Below are positions 16,628 through 25,346 of a stretch of 64,000 nt of DNA, piece by piece. A program made the position numbers and the translations under genes. The notes beneath the pieces are model-generated. The model ran no database searches. It saw only the letters and a list, made by a program, of their open reading frames with translations, and was not told the DNA's origin. Source of the DNA: Mycobacterium hubeiense (GTDB taxonomy: Bacteria; Actinomycetota; Actinomycetes; Mycobacteriales; Mycobacteriaceae); contig NZ_PIZU01000018.1 of the NCBI RefSeq assembly GCF_002838065.1, positions 1 to 64,000 on the forward strand, read 5' to 3'. Position 1 is the stretch's first letter. The number at the start of each line of letters is the position of its first letter.

Positions 16628-16641
16628 TAGAACACGTTCCT
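16628..16641. promoter_or_regulatory. KstR-like site upstream of the thioesterase
   Basis: TAGAACACGTTCCT matches TnnAACnnGTTnnA except at the last position, and its core AGAACACGTTC is close to known KstR operators. It is only 6 bases upstream of the preferred thioesterase start and touches the 3' end of the DUF5701 gene. Confidence 0.45.
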
Positions 16642-17293
16642 ACTCTGGTTGTCGAGTTGCCGCAGAGGCGAACCCGAGCCAGGTGTGCCGGTTGCCGGCC
16701 CAGCACCAGCCGACCTTGGGGGCGTTGCGGTTGGCCGTGCCGTCACGTCCGGTGCCGTTGCTGATCCACAGCGCAGGCGTGCGCGCGTCCAGCGACCCGT
16801 CGGCTTTGCGGCGGCGCGAGCCGATCGTCATGAAGCAACGGCCCCGCTCCAGCGTCGCCGGCGCCTGCAGCACCCAGTGCATGCCCTCGGTCAGCGTCAG
16901 CGGCGTGCGGCCGGCCTCGGTGATGGCGGGCAGCGCCTCGTCGGGGCTCCAGTTGGCCATCTCGTCGCCGCGGTCGAGGTCGTGCACGACGTACACGGGT
17001 GGGTCGGGCAGCGGTGAGATCGGCGTGAACTCGTCGACGTCGGCCATGTCGGCGACCACGAAGCCGTGTTTGCCGTTGACCGTGAGCAGCGTTGCCAACC
17101 TCGATGCCGGGAGCAGATCGGGATGCACCACGAGCAGTCCGTCGGCCGACTGCGCGTGGCAGCGCAGTGAGTCAGGGGTCAGTCCCGCGATCTGGTGGAT
17201 CCCGAGTTCGATGAGGCGCTCGGCCTGCTCACGTGGGGTGGGAAGAGTGGGCACTGGCGGACAACGAATCTCGCGCGTCGCAGAGTTCCGCAT
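16640..17293 (-). CDS. DUF5701 family protein
   Basis: The 217-residue cytosolic protein is of unknown function. Recognisable blocks are EQAERLIELGIHQIAGLTPD near the N-terminus, DVDEFTPISPLPDPPVYVVHD in the middle, and the C-terminal WISNGTG...VGWCWAGNRHTWLGFASA. These I associate with the actinobacterial DUF5701 family. No catalytic residues can be named. The ATG at 17293 overlaps the last base of the upstream TRIC-like gene, implying translational coupling. A longer reading from 17401 overlaps that gene in a different frame and is rejected. Confidence 0.8.
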   Translation of the reverse strand: MRNSATREIRCPPVPTLPTPREQAERLIELGIHQIAGLTPDSLRCHAQSADGLLVVHPDLLPASRLATLLTVNGKHGFVVADMADVDEFTPISPLPDPPVYVVHDLDRGDEMANWSPDEALPAITEAGRTPLTLTEGMHWVLQAPATLERGRCFMTIGSRRRKADGSLDARTPALWISNGTGRDGTANRNAPKVGWCWAGNRHTWLGFASAATRQPE

Positions 17294-17904
17294 CAGTTCC
17301 CTATCAAATCCCTCGGCCCGGTGGGTAGTCGCCAATGGAAGGCCAGCGCCGCCAGGCGCAGGAGCGTGGCCAGTGCGCTTCCGGCCGCGACGGCTATCCA
17401 TTGCGGCCCGTCGATCAGGACGTATGTCGCCGCACCCATCATGGCCGGGATCGCATAGAGGTCATCGGGGCCCATCACATAGGGCACCTCGCGGGCGATG
17501 ACGTCGCGCAGTATCCCGCCGGCGATCGCGGTGAGCATCCCGATGAGCCCTGCCGCGAACCAGCTGGCGCCCGCGTCGACCGCGATCGCTGCGCCGGAGG
17601 TGGCGAAGAATCCCATGCCGATGGCATCGAGGAGCAGCACCGCTCGATTCATCCTGATGACGAGCCGGGCGAACGGGACGGTGACGGCGACCGCGACCAG
17701 CGCCACCGTGATGTTCGGCCAGTGCTGGATCGAATGCGGAGGTGTGATGTCGAGCAGCACATCGCGCAGCACGCCACCCCCCACCCCCGTGAGGACGCCG
17801 AGCGTCGCGATACCGAACAGGTCGAAGCCTTTGCGGATTCCGACGGTCGCGCCCGACGAGGCGAACACCGCGATGCCGGCGTAGTTGAGGATGATCTGCA
17901 ACAC
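17293..17904 (-). CDS. TRIC channel family membrane protein (UPF0126/YadS)
   Basis: The 203-residue, seven-helix membrane protein contains the duplicated glycine-rich motif of the family: TLGVLTGVGGGVLRDVLL near residue 42 and IGMLTAIAGGILRDVIAREVP near residue 125. Bacterial TRIC proteins form trimeric cation channels. The two GGG-x-LRD repeats are present, so the protein looks complete. Its stop codon and the ATG of the DUF5701 gene share position 17293, giving a two-gene unit. The promoter region is shared with the divergent TetR gene and holds a 22-base palindrome. Confidence 0.88.
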   Translation of the reverse strand: MLQIILNYAGIAVFASSGATVGIRKGFDLFGIATLGVLTGVGGGVLRDVLLDITPPHSIQHWPNITVALVAVAVTVPFARLVIRMNRAVLLLDAIGMGFFATSGAAIAVDAGASWFAAGLIGMLTAIAGGILRDVIAREVPYVMGPDDLYAIPAMMGAATYVLIDGPQWIAVAAGSALATLLRLAALAFHWRLPTGPRDLIGN

Positions 17905-17967
17905 GCCGCAACGGTAGGTGACCGGCGTCGCAGCGGTCGCGATTACGTGCCTTAGATAACCTATCTT

Positions 17968-17989
17968 TTCGTAGGCATCTGTCTACGAA
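17968..17989. promoter_or_regulatory. Palindromic operator for the adjacent TetR regulator
   Basis: TTCGTAG and CTACGAA form perfect 7-base arms around GCATCTGT. The site lies 20 bases before the TetR start at 18009, between divergent genes, which is the usual place for an autoregulatory TetR operator. Confidence 0.6.
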
Positions 17990-18008
17990 GTGGCTTACGC
18001 TGATCGTC

Positions 18009-18581
18009 GTGGCAGCACGGACCCATAGCGTCGATCCCCGAGCCGAGCGGGTGCGCACCCGGCTGCGGGACGCCGCGTTCGCGCTGGCGCATGAACGGCC
18101 GGTGGACCAGTTGACCGTCGGTGACCTCGTCGCCCGCGCCGGTGTCAGCCGGCAGGTCTTCTATCAACACTTCCGCGATCGCGACGACGCCGTCGCGACG
18201 GCCTTCTCGGTAGCCTTCGCCGCCGCGACGGCCGAGAACCAGAGCGATCCGAGTGCCCGCATCCTGCGACTGTTCGATTTCGCCGCCGAGCACCGGGCGA
18301 TGTACCGCAACATCGTGCCGAGTGCGGTGACGCAGCGTGTCGTCGAAGCGTTCCGGACCGAACTGGCACCGGCCTGCGAGGAGATCGCCGCCCAGGCCAT
18401 GCCGGTGGTGAGCCCCATCGCGGCCCTGTCCCCCGAATCCGTCAGCCGTTTTTTGGTCGGCGGATTCATGGAGGTACTGCGGTCCTGGATGGAAGATCCG
18501 GCAGCGACCGACCTGGCCGGTCGGGTGCGCGGCGCGCTCGACACCGTCAATGCCCTGCTGGGGCTGACAGCCACATCCTGA
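18009..18581 (+). CDS. TetR family transcriptional regulator
   Basis: The 190-residue one-component repressor has an N-terminal helix-turn-helix at about residues 33-65 (VDQLTVGDLVARAGVSRQVF followed by YQHFRDRDDAV), the standard TetR DNA-binding signature. The C-terminal ligand domain is helical, with two cysteine-poor segments (RILRLFDFAAEHRAMYRNIV, FLVGGFMEVLRSWMED). The start is the GTG at 18009. A 22-base palindrome upstream is the probable operator. The permease gene begins 27 bases after its stop, so the regulator likely controls the permease as well as itself. The inducer is unknown. Confidence 0.9.
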   Translation: MAARTHSVDPRAERVRTRLRDAAFALAHERPVDQLTVGDLVARAGVSRQVFYQHFRDRDDAVATAFSVAFAAATAENQSDPSARILRLFDFAAEHRAMYRNIVPSAVTQRVVEAFRTELAPACEEIAAQAMPVVSPIAALSPESVSRFLVGGFMEVLRSWMEDPAATDLAGRVRGALDTVNALLGLTATS

Positions 18582-18608
18582 TTGCACTACACCCGAAAGG
18601 TTTTCGAC

Positions 18609-19730
18609 GTGGGCAAGCACAATGTCCGCCAAACCGGCCTGCTGTCTGAAGGTCGGGGAACGCGCGCCGAGGTGCGCAACATGGCACTGGCGATGGTGGC
18701 GCTGACGATCTTTGTCGTCGCGATGATCGCCAGCTACTCCGGTGCGTTCGCCAAACCGACGCTGCACCATCTGACCGTCGCGGTCGCCGCTCCTGAGCGG
18801 ATGGCCGGTGCCATCCGCGGTCAGGATGCGTTGGCGGTCACCGAGGTTGGTGACGACGCCGCCGCCCGCCGGCAGGTGTACGAGCGCAAGGCCGACGCCG
18901 CATTCGTCGTTGGGCCCGGCGGGGAGGTGACGATCTACGTAGCCGGCGGCGGCGGCCGCAGCGTGGCCAACGCCGCCGAAACGGTAGGCCGCGGCATCGC
19001 CGCCACCGCGGGTCTCACCCCGACCGTCGAAGACATCGCACCGACGTCGGCGGCCGACCCGTCGGGCACCGTCGAGTTCTACGCCGTCATCTTCCTCTCC
19101 ATCGGGGCGTCGGTGGGGGCCACGGTGTTCGGCCGCATCATGGGCACCGTGCGCAGCCCGCGCAAGCTGCTGCTGCGCACACTCACCCTGACCGGCTACT
19201 CGGCGCTGCTCGCCGCTGCCGTCGCCTACTACGTCGACGGTGTGCTCGGCGCGCTCACCGGACATCCCTGGCAGCTGTTCGGGGTGCTGTGGCTGTACGC
19301 GATGGCGGTGGGCGGTGCGGTCACCGGTGTGGCCGCCGCGTTGGGCACGGTCGCCTCGCTGGTCCTCACGCTGTTTTTGGTCATCGTCGGCAATGCGGCG
19401 GCGGCCGGTCCGGTGGGACGGCCCCTGCTGTCGGGCTTCTACTCGACGTTCAACACGATCGTGCCGCAGGGATCCGGCGTCGCGCTGCTGCGCAGCGTGC
19501 AGTACTTCGGCGGCAACGGCGCGCAAGGCCCGCTAGTGACACTGGGGATTTGGGCCGCCGCCGGGTGCCTGCTGGCGGCGGTGGCGACGGTGGTGCGAAT
19601 GAACTTCGGCCATCGCGCGCCGTGGCGACCGCGGCTGAATTATCGTGCGGGTCATGAGCGTTACCTCCCCGGTGTTGCCGGGCGAGACGGAACCGTACTA
19701 CGACCTGGGGTCCTATCACCGGCCGATTGA
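18609..19730 (+). CDS. ABC-2-type membrane protein, YhgE/Pip-like permease
   Basis: The 373-residue membrane protein has one N-terminal helix (MALAMVALTIFVVAMIASY at about 27-46), a large external domain at about 55-150 and five or six C-terminal helices at about 155-345, the plan of ABC-2/YhgE-Pip proteins. No ATPase gene is adjacent. The GTG at 18609 is chosen because GAAAGG lies about 10 bases upstream. The 3' end runs 77 bases into the next gene, so the last 25 residues (rich in Arg, Gly and Pro) share DNA with the TPR protein N-terminus. It is probably regulated by the TetR gene just upstream. Exported compound unknown. Confidence 0.78.
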   Translation: MGKHNVRQTGLLSEGRGTRAEVRNMALAMVALTIFVVAMIASYSGAFAKPTLHHLTVAVAAPERMAGAIRGQDALAVTEVGDDAAARRQVYERKADAAFVVGPGGEVTIYVAGGGGRSVANAAETVGRGIAATAGLTPTVEDIAPTSAADPSGTVEFYAVIFLSIGASVGATVFGRIMGTVRSPRKLLLRTLTLTGYSALLAAAVAYYVDGVLGALTGHPWQLFGVLWLYAMAVGGAVTGVAAALGTVASLVLTLFLVIVGNAAAAGPVGRPLLSGFYSTFNTIVPQGSGVALLRSVQYFGGNGAQGPLVTLGIWAAAGCLLAAVATVVRMNFGHRAPWRPRLNYRAGHERYLPGVAGRDGTVLRPGVLSPAD

Positions 19731-21348
19731 CACGCCGTCGCCGCAGGCGCAGGTGTGGTTCGACCGCGGGTTGGTCTGGTCGTACGCCTTCAACCACGAA
19801 GAGGCCATCCGGTGCTTCGAGCGGGCGCTAGATCTGGACCCCGACCTCGCGATCGCGCGGTGGGGCATCGCCTATGCGATCGGACCCAACTACAACAAGG
19901 CGTGGGACGCGTTCGACCCGGCGGATCTGGCGGCCTCGTTGGCGCGGGCCCGCATGGAACTCGGCCTGGCCGAGCGCGGCCGGGCGTCCGCAGTCGAGCG
20001 CGGGCTGATCGAGGCGTTGGCGGCCCGCTTCCCCACCGACGACCCGCAGGACACGTCGGCGCTGCGCGCCGGGCACACCGGCTACGCCGATGCCATGGCG
20101 CGGTTGGCCCCGGTCTATCCCGACGACGTCGACGTGCAGGCGCTGGCGGCCGACGCGTTGCTCAACGTCACCGCGTGGGCGCTGTGGGACACCAGCACCG
20201 GTGAACCTGCGCCGGGGTCGCGCGTGATCGAGGCCAAACGCATCCTCGACGATGCGCTGGCCACCCCGGCCGGACGCGAGCACCCCGGCATCCTGCATCT
20301 GTACCTGCACACCATGGAGATGTCGGCCACGCCCCAGGATGCCCTGCCCGCCGCGGACCTGTTGCGCGGCTTGGTGCCCGACGCCGGACACCTGGAGCAC
20401 ATGCCCAGTCACATCGACGTGCTCTGTGGCCACTACCGCAACTCGGTGGTGGCGAATCTGTCTGCGGTGCAAGCAGATCGGCGTTTCGTCGAACGGGAAG
20501 GCCCGCTGAACTTCTACTCGCTGTACCGCGCGCACGATCTGCACTTCGTGGTGTATTCCGCGATGTTCGAAGGCAATTCACAGATCGCGCTGCAAGCCGC
20601 CGACGAACTCGCCGGACAGCTCACCCCGGAGCTTTTGGCCATCGAGTCGCCGCCGATGGCCGACTGGCTGGAAGCGTTCGTGCCGTTGCGGATCCACGTG
20701 CTGGTCCGGTTCGGACGGTGGGACGACCTGATCGCCGAACAGCCGCCGGCCGATACCGAGCTGTACTGCGCGACGGCGGCGACGATCCATTACGGCCGCG
20801 GGGTGGCCCACGCGTCGAAAGGTCAACTGGCCCAGGCGCGTGCCGAACGTGACGCGTTCGCCGCGGCTTACGAGCGCATCCCGGACACCAGGTATCTGTT
20901 CAACAACACCTGCCGCGACATCCTGGCCATCGCAGCACAGATGCTCGACGGTGAAATCGCTTATCGGGAGGGCCGATTCGACGAGGCGTTCGGCCATCTA
21001 CGCCGGGCGATCGAACTCGACGACGCCCTGCCCTACGACGAGCCGTGGGGCTGGATGCAGCCGACCCGGCACGCCTACGGCGCTCTGCTGCTCGAACAGG
21101 GCCACGTCGAGGACGCCGCCGCGGTGTATGCGGCCGACCTTGGTTTGGATCCGACGCTGAGCCGATGCTGTCAGCATCCGGGCAATGTGTGGAGCCTGCA
21201 CGGCTACCACGAATGCCTGCAGCGGCTGGGCCGCACGGCCGAGGCGGCGATCATCGGTCAGCAGCTCGAATTGGCGCTGGCGCGTGCCGACGTTCCGGTT
21301 CTCGCGTCGTGCGCGTGCCGGCTGGAAGTCACCGATCCCTGCTGCTGA
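19654..21348 (+). CDS. Tetratricopeptide-repeat protein
   Basis: The 564-residue, probably cytosolic protein is built of helical repeats. The first TPR unit is clear: AQVWFDRGLVWSYAFNHEEA followed by IRCFERALDLDPDL. Others occur near residues 440-480 (YREGRFDEAFGHLRRAIELD) and 490-520. A conserved block in the middle (HLYLHTMEMSATP, HLEHMPSHIDVLCGHYRNS) has closely spaced His residues that could bind a metal. The C-terminus ends in a cysteine cluster (SCACRLEVTDPCC). The ATG at 19654 is used, inside the 3' end of the permease gene. The repeats suggest a scaffold, and the partner may be encoded in the same gene run. Confidence 0.85.
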   Translation: MSVTSPVLPGETEPYYDLGSYHRPIDTPSPQAQVWFDRGLVWSYAFNHEEAIRCFERALDLDPDLAIARWGIAYAIGPNYNKAWDAFDPADLAASLARARMELGLAERGRASAVERGLIEALAARFPTDDPQDTSALRAGHTGYADAMARLAPVYPDDVDVQALAADALLNVTAWALWDTSTGEPAPGSRVIEAKRILDDALATPAGREHPGILHLYLHTMEMSATPQDALPAADLLRGLVPDAGHLEHMPSHIDVLCGHYRNSVVANLSAVQADRRFVEREGPLNFYSLYRAHDLHFVVYSAMFEGNSQIALQAADELAGQLTPELLAIESPPMADWLEAFVPLRIHVLVRFGRWDDLIAEQPPADTELYCATAATIHYGRGVAHASKGQLAQARAERDAFAAAYERIPDTRYLFNNTCRDILAIAAQMLDGEIAYREGRFDEAFGHLRRAIELDDALPYDEPWGWMQPTRHAYGALLLEQGHVEDAAAVYAADLGLDPTLSRCCQHPGNVWSLHGYHECLQRLGRTAEAAIIGQQLELALARADVPVLASCACRLEVTDPCC

Positions 21349-21368
21349 CGCTGCGTAGACTCCGGGCC

Positions 21369-21848
21369 ATGCCCGTCAGCGACGACGACATCGAGCGGCT
21401 GCAGAGGTGTGTCGAATTGGCCCGTTCGGCGCTGGACGCCGGTGACGAGCCGTTCGGCTCGATACTGGTCGACGCCAGCGGCACCACCCGCTACGAGGAC
21501 CGCAACCGGGTCGCCGGCGGCGATGCCACCCAGCATCCGGAATTCGCCATCGCCCGGTGGGCCGCCGCGCATCTGGATCCAGACGAGCGGGCGCGCGCCA
21601 CGGTCTACACCTCCGGTGAACACTGCCCGATGTGTGCGGCGGCGCACGCGTGGGTCGGGTTGGGCCGCATCGTCTACGCGACGTCGTCCGAGCAGTTCAG
21701 CCGGTGGCGCGCCGAGTGGGGTGTCCCGCCGCCGCCGGTGGCCACGCTGCCGATCAACACCGTCGCGCCGAACGTGGTGGTCGACGGTCCGGTGCCGGCC
21801 CTCGCGGAGCAGGTGAAGGCACTTTACGAGGCCAAGTTCGGGTCATGA
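21369..21848 (+). CDS. Nucleoside deaminase (CMP/dCMP deaminase fold)
   Basis: The 159-residue zinc-dependent deaminase has the active site fully visible: His56-Pro57-Glu58 in QHPEFA, with His as zinc ligand and Glu as proton shuttle, and the P-C-x2-C ligands Cys86 and Cys89 in EHCPMCAAA. The layout resembles guanine deaminase/tRNA-specific deaminase relatives rather than short cytidine deaminases. HPE is less common than HAE. It starts 20 bases after the TPR gene and shares an ATGA overlap with the GH13 gene, indicating one transcript. The substrate, whether a free base or a modified nucleoside, is not evident. Confidence 0.87.
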   Translation: MPVSDDDIERLQRCVELARSALDAGDEPFGSILVDASGTTRYEDRNRVAGGDATQHPEFAIARWAAAHLDPDERARATVYTSGEHCPMCAAAHAWVGLGRIVYATSSEQFSRWRAEWGVPPPPVATLPINTVAPNVVVDGPVPALAEQVKALYEAKFGS

Positions 21849-23113
21849 CGGAACCCGGTTGGGTCGAGCATGCGATCTGGTGGCAGATCTATCCGCTGGG
21901 CTTCGTCGGCGCGTATCCCGCAGACCCGCCGCCGACCCCCGACCAACATCGGCTGCGCCGGATCGTCGAGTGGTTCGATCACGCCATCGATCTCGGCGCA
22001 TCCGGGCTGGCGCTCGGCCCCGTATTCGCCTCCCGCAGCCATGGTTACGACACCACCGACCACTACCGGATCGACCCGCGGTTGGGCGACGACACCGATT
22101 TCGAGTACCTCATCGCAGAGGCGCACCGCCGCGGTCTGCGGATCTTGTTAGACGGCGTCTTCAATCATGTCGGCACCGACTTTGTGCACGACACGTGGTT
22201 TCGACGCGGCGGTTCTGGGGGGTTTGACACGTTCGAAGGGCACGGCGATCTCATCGCGCTCGATCACGACAACCCCGAGGTGGCCGCATACGCCGTCGAT
22301 GTGATGCGACACTGGCTGGACCGCGGCGCCGACGGCTGGCGCCTCGATGCCGCCTACGCCGTACCCGATGCGTTCTGGGCGCAGGTGCTGCCTCAGGTTC
22401 GGCATACCCACCCGGACGCGTGGTTCGTCGGCGAGGTCATCCACGGCGACTATGCGGCACGGGTTCGGGCGGCGTCGTTCGACTCGGTCACCCAGTACGA
22501 GCTGTGGAAGGCGATCTGGAGCAGTCTGAACGACGGCAACTTCTTCGAACTTGACTGGGCGATGCAGCGGCACAACGAGTTTCTCGATGAGTTTGTCCCG
22601 ATGACCTTCGTCGGCAATCACGATGTGACGCGCATCGCCAGCCAGCTGGAGAATCCACAGCACCTCGAACACGCCTTGGTCCTGCTGTTCACCGTCGGCG
22701 GCACGCCCAGCATCTACGCCGGCGACGAGTCGGCCTACCGCGGAGTCAAGGAGGAGCGCTTCGGCGGCGATGATGCGGTTCGCCCCGAATTCGCCTCTCC
22801 CCCAAGCTCTCCCGGCGATGTATTCCGACTGCATCAGTACCTGGTCGGGTTACGTCGCCGCCACCCGTGGCTGCACACCGCCAAGACGTCGGCACTGAGG
22901 CTCAGTAACAGCCAGTACGTCTATGAGACCAGGATGGGTTCCGACGCTTTTGTGGTCGCGCTCAACATCGACGATGCGCCGCTCGGCTTGTCGCTACCCG
23001 AGTTGGGCTTGGGCTCCGGGCGGCTCGTCGCCGGATCGGGCGCGCCCCCGCAGGCCGACATCGTGTCCACCGATGTTTCGCCGCACGGTTGGGTCATCGT
23101 CGCACCGTCGTGA
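21845..23113 (+). CDS. GH13 alpha-amylase family glycoside hydrolase
   Basis: The 422-residue intracellular TIM-barrel enzyme has all four GH13 regions: DGVFNHVG (about 103-110), GWRLDAAYAV with the nucleophile Asp168, GEVIH with the acid/base Glu197, and FVGNHDVTR with Asp260. There is no signal peptide, so the substrate is probably internal, such as maltodextrin, glycogen fragments or trehalose-type glucosides. It is shorter than most mycobacterial GH13 enzymes (about 550-600), with a compact C-terminal beta domain (about 355-422). The start overlaps the deaminase stop by 4 bases (ATGA). The exact linkage cut cannot be predicted. Confidence 0.9.
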   Translation: MTEPGWVEHAIWWQIYPLGFVGAYPADPPPTPDQHRLRRIVEWFDHAIDLGASGLALGPVFASRSHGYDTTDHYRIDPRLGDDTDFEYLIAEAHRRGLRILLDGVFNHVGTDFVHDTWFRRGGSGGFDTFEGHGDLIALDHDNPEVAAYAVDVMRHWLDRGADGWRLDAAYAVPDAFWAQVLPQVRHTHPDAWFVGEVIHGDYAARVRAASFDSVTQYELWKAIWSSLNDGNFFELDWAMQRHNEFLDEFVPMTFVGNHDVTRIASQLENPQHLEHALVLLFTVGGTPSIYAGDESAYRGVKEERFGGDDAVRPEFASPPSSPGDVFRLHQYLVGLRRRHPWLHTAKTSALRLSNSQYVYETRMGSDAFVVALNIDDAPLGLSLPELGLGSGRLVAGSGAPPQADIVSTDVSPHGWVIVAPS

Positions 23114-23189
23114 GCGCGCGCCGGGATGGCAACGATTTGCCCACAGTCCTGCGGTCGGCAAGTTGGGCGGGCTAGTCTTCGGGATTCGA

Positions 23190-25346
23190 ATGACCTCAAC
23201 GATGCAGCCAGACGCCGCGGTCGAGCCGCAGCCCGCAGCCAAACGTCTGCGGCGCCGCGTGCTGTCCCGTATCAGCATTCAGTCGAAACTGCTGGTGATG
23301 TTGCTGCTCACCAGCGTCCTCTCGGCCGCGGTGGTGGGTTTCATCGGCTACCAGTCGGGGCGCAGTTCGCTGCGGGCAGCCGTATTCGACGGCTTGACCG
23401 AGATCCGCGCGTCGCAAGCCCGTCAGTTGGAAGCAGAGTTCTCCGACCTGAAGAACTCGCTTGTGCTCTATTCGCATGGCACCACGACAACCGAAGCCAT
23501 CCAGGCCTTCACCGCCGGATTCGACCAACTCAACGGCGCGACCATCAGTCCGCAGCAATGGCAGTCCGTCGTCGACTACTACCGCAACCACCTCACCAGC
23601 AGCGAGCTGAAACAGACCGGCGAACAGGTCGACATCCGCGGCCTGCTGCCGACTTCGGCCGCCCAGCGGTACCTACAGGCCCACTACACGGCACCGTTCT
23701 CCGACTGGAACAAGGCGATCCGCTTCGACGACGCCCGCGACGGCAGTGCCTGGTCGGCGGCCAACGCGCGCTTCAACGAATTCTTCCGCGAACTCGTCAC
23801 CCGGTTCGAGTTCGAGGACGCCCTGCTGCTCGACACCCGCGGCAACGTCGTCTACACCGCGTACAAGGGTGTGGATCTGGGCACCAATATTCTCAACGGT
23901 CCGTATCGCGAGAACGAGCTGAGTGAGGCCTACCAGAAGGCGCTGGCCTCCAACGTCGTCGACTATGTCGGCATCACCGATTTCGGCGATTACCTCCCCG
24001 CCGACGAACCCACCGCGTGGATGGTGTCGCCCGTCGGACCGCCGGGCCGGGTGGAAGGTGTTCTGGCGCTACAGTTCCCCATCTTCAAGATCAACCGCAC
24101 GATGACGGCAGACAAGCAGTGGGAAGCCGCCGGCATGGGTAGGACGGGTGAGACGTTCCTGGTCGGTCCGGATGATTTGATGCGGTCGGATTCACGGCTG
24201 TTTCTGGAAGATCCGCAGCGTTTCAAACAGGATGTCGTGGACGCAGGCACGCCACCTGACGTCGCCGAGGATTCCATCCGACAGGGTGGCACGACGCTGG
24301 TGCAGCCGGTCGCGTCGGAAGCGACCCGACAGGCACAGCGCGGGCAGACCGGCACCATCGTCGAAAAGGATTATCTGGGACAGGAAACGCTGCAGGCATA
24401 CGCTCCGGTTGATCTGGAGGGGCTGCACTGGTCGATCATCGCCAAGATCGACACTGCGGAGGCGTTCGCTCCGGTGGCGCGCTTCACCCGCACCTTGGTG
24501 CTGTCCACGGCGGTGATCATCTTCGTGGTGTGCGTGGCTGCCATGCTGTTGGCCCGAATGTTCGTGAGGCCGATCCGACGGCTGGAGGCCGGCGCCCAGC
24601 AGATCAGCTCGGGCGACTACAAGGTCAACCTGCCGGTGCTGTCCCGCGACGAATTCGGGGATCTGACAGTCGCTTTCAACGAGATGAGCCGCAATCTGGC
24701 GATCAAGGAGGAACTGCTCGCCGAGCAGCGCCGCGAGAACGACCGCCTGTTGCTGTCGCTGATGCCCGAACCTGTGGTTCAGCGCTATCGCGAAGGCGAA
24801 GAGACCATCGCGCAGGACCACCAGAACGTGACGGTGATCTTCGCCGACACCGTCGGCCTCGATGAGATCACCCACGATATGTCAAGCGACGACGCGCTGT
24901 CGATCGTCAACAAGCTGGTCCGCCAATTCGACGCAGCGGCAGAGAATCTCGGCATCGAGCGGGTGCGCACGCTGCGTAACGGGTACCTGGCCAGCTGCGG
25001 GTTGAGCGTGCCACGGCTGGACAACGTGCGTCGCACCGTCGACTTCGCCGTCGAAATGCAGCGCATCATCGACCGGTTCAACGCCGAGACGGGCCACTCG
25101 CTGAAACTGCGGGCCGGCATCGACACCGGCACCGTCTCCAGCGGTTTGGTGGACCGGTCCAATCTGGCCTACGACATGTGGGGCGCCGCAGTCAATCTCG
25201 CGTACCGGGTGCAAAGCGGCTCTCCACAGCCGGGCATCTACGTCACGTCACGGGTATATGACGCGATGCGCGACACGCGCGATTTCACCCCCGCCGGCGA
25301 TGTGGGTGGTGACGACGGCGCAGAACCGATCTGGCGGTTGACGTGA
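23190..25346 (+). CDS. Membrane receptor with dCache, HAMP and a degenerate class III cyclase domain (Rv2435c-like)
   Basis: The 718-residue protein has a TM helix (about 34-54), a large extracellular Cache-like sensor (about 60-430), TM2 (about 437-460), HAMP (about 460-515), a short coiled linker with SLMPEPVVQRYREGE, and a class III nucleotide-cyclase domain (about 545-718). The first metal Asp is kept (Asp553 in FADTVG), as are Asn669 and Arg673 of the transition-state pair. The second metal Asp is Asn597 (RTLRNGY instead of KTxGD), the base-selecting Lys is Arg593, and the second base-selecting residue (Asp/Thr) is Ala666 in WGAAVN. Catalysis therefore looks weak or lost. The next gene overlaps by 4 bases, as with Rv2435c-Rv2434c in Mtb. 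Confidence 0.9.
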   Translation: MTSTMQPDAAVEPQPAAKRLRRRVLSRISIQSKLLVMLLLTSVLSAAVVGFIGYQSGRSSLRAAVFDGLTEIRASQARQLEAEFSDLKNSLVLYSHGTTTTEAIQAFTAGFDQLNGATISPQQWQSVVDYYRNHLTSSELKQTGEQVDIRGLLPTSAAQRYLQAHYTAPFSDWNKAIRFDDARDGSAWSAANARFNEFFRELVTRFEFEDALLLDTRGNVVYTAYKGVDLGTNILNGPYRENELSEAYQKALASNVVDYVGITDFGDYLPADEPTAWMVSPVGPPGRVEGVLALQFPIFKINRTMTADKQWEAAGMGRTGETFLVGPDDLMRSDSRLFLEDPQRFKQDVVDAGTPPDVAEDSIRQGGTTLVQPVASEATRQAQRGQTGTIVEKDYLGQETLQAYAPVDLEGLHWSIIAKIDTAEAFAPVARFTRTLVLSTAVIIFVVCVAAMLLARMFVRPIRRLEAGAQQISSGDYKVNLPVLSRDEFGDLTVAFNEMSRNLAIKEELLAEQRRENDRLLLSLMPEPVVQRYREGEETIAQDHQNVTVIFADTVGLDEITHDMSSDDALSIVNKLVRQFDAAAENLGIERVRTLRNGYLASCGLSVPRLDNVRRTVDFAVEMQRIIDRFNAETGHSLKLRAGIDTGTVSSGLVDRSNLAYDMWGAAVNLAYRVQSGSPQPGIYVTSRVYDAMRDTRDFTPAGDVGGDDGAEPIWRLT

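Noticed and set aside
17961..19526. 521-codon minus-strand frame opposite the TetR and permease genes
   Set aside because: Low-complexity His/Arg/Gly composition; the plus-strand genes are clear.
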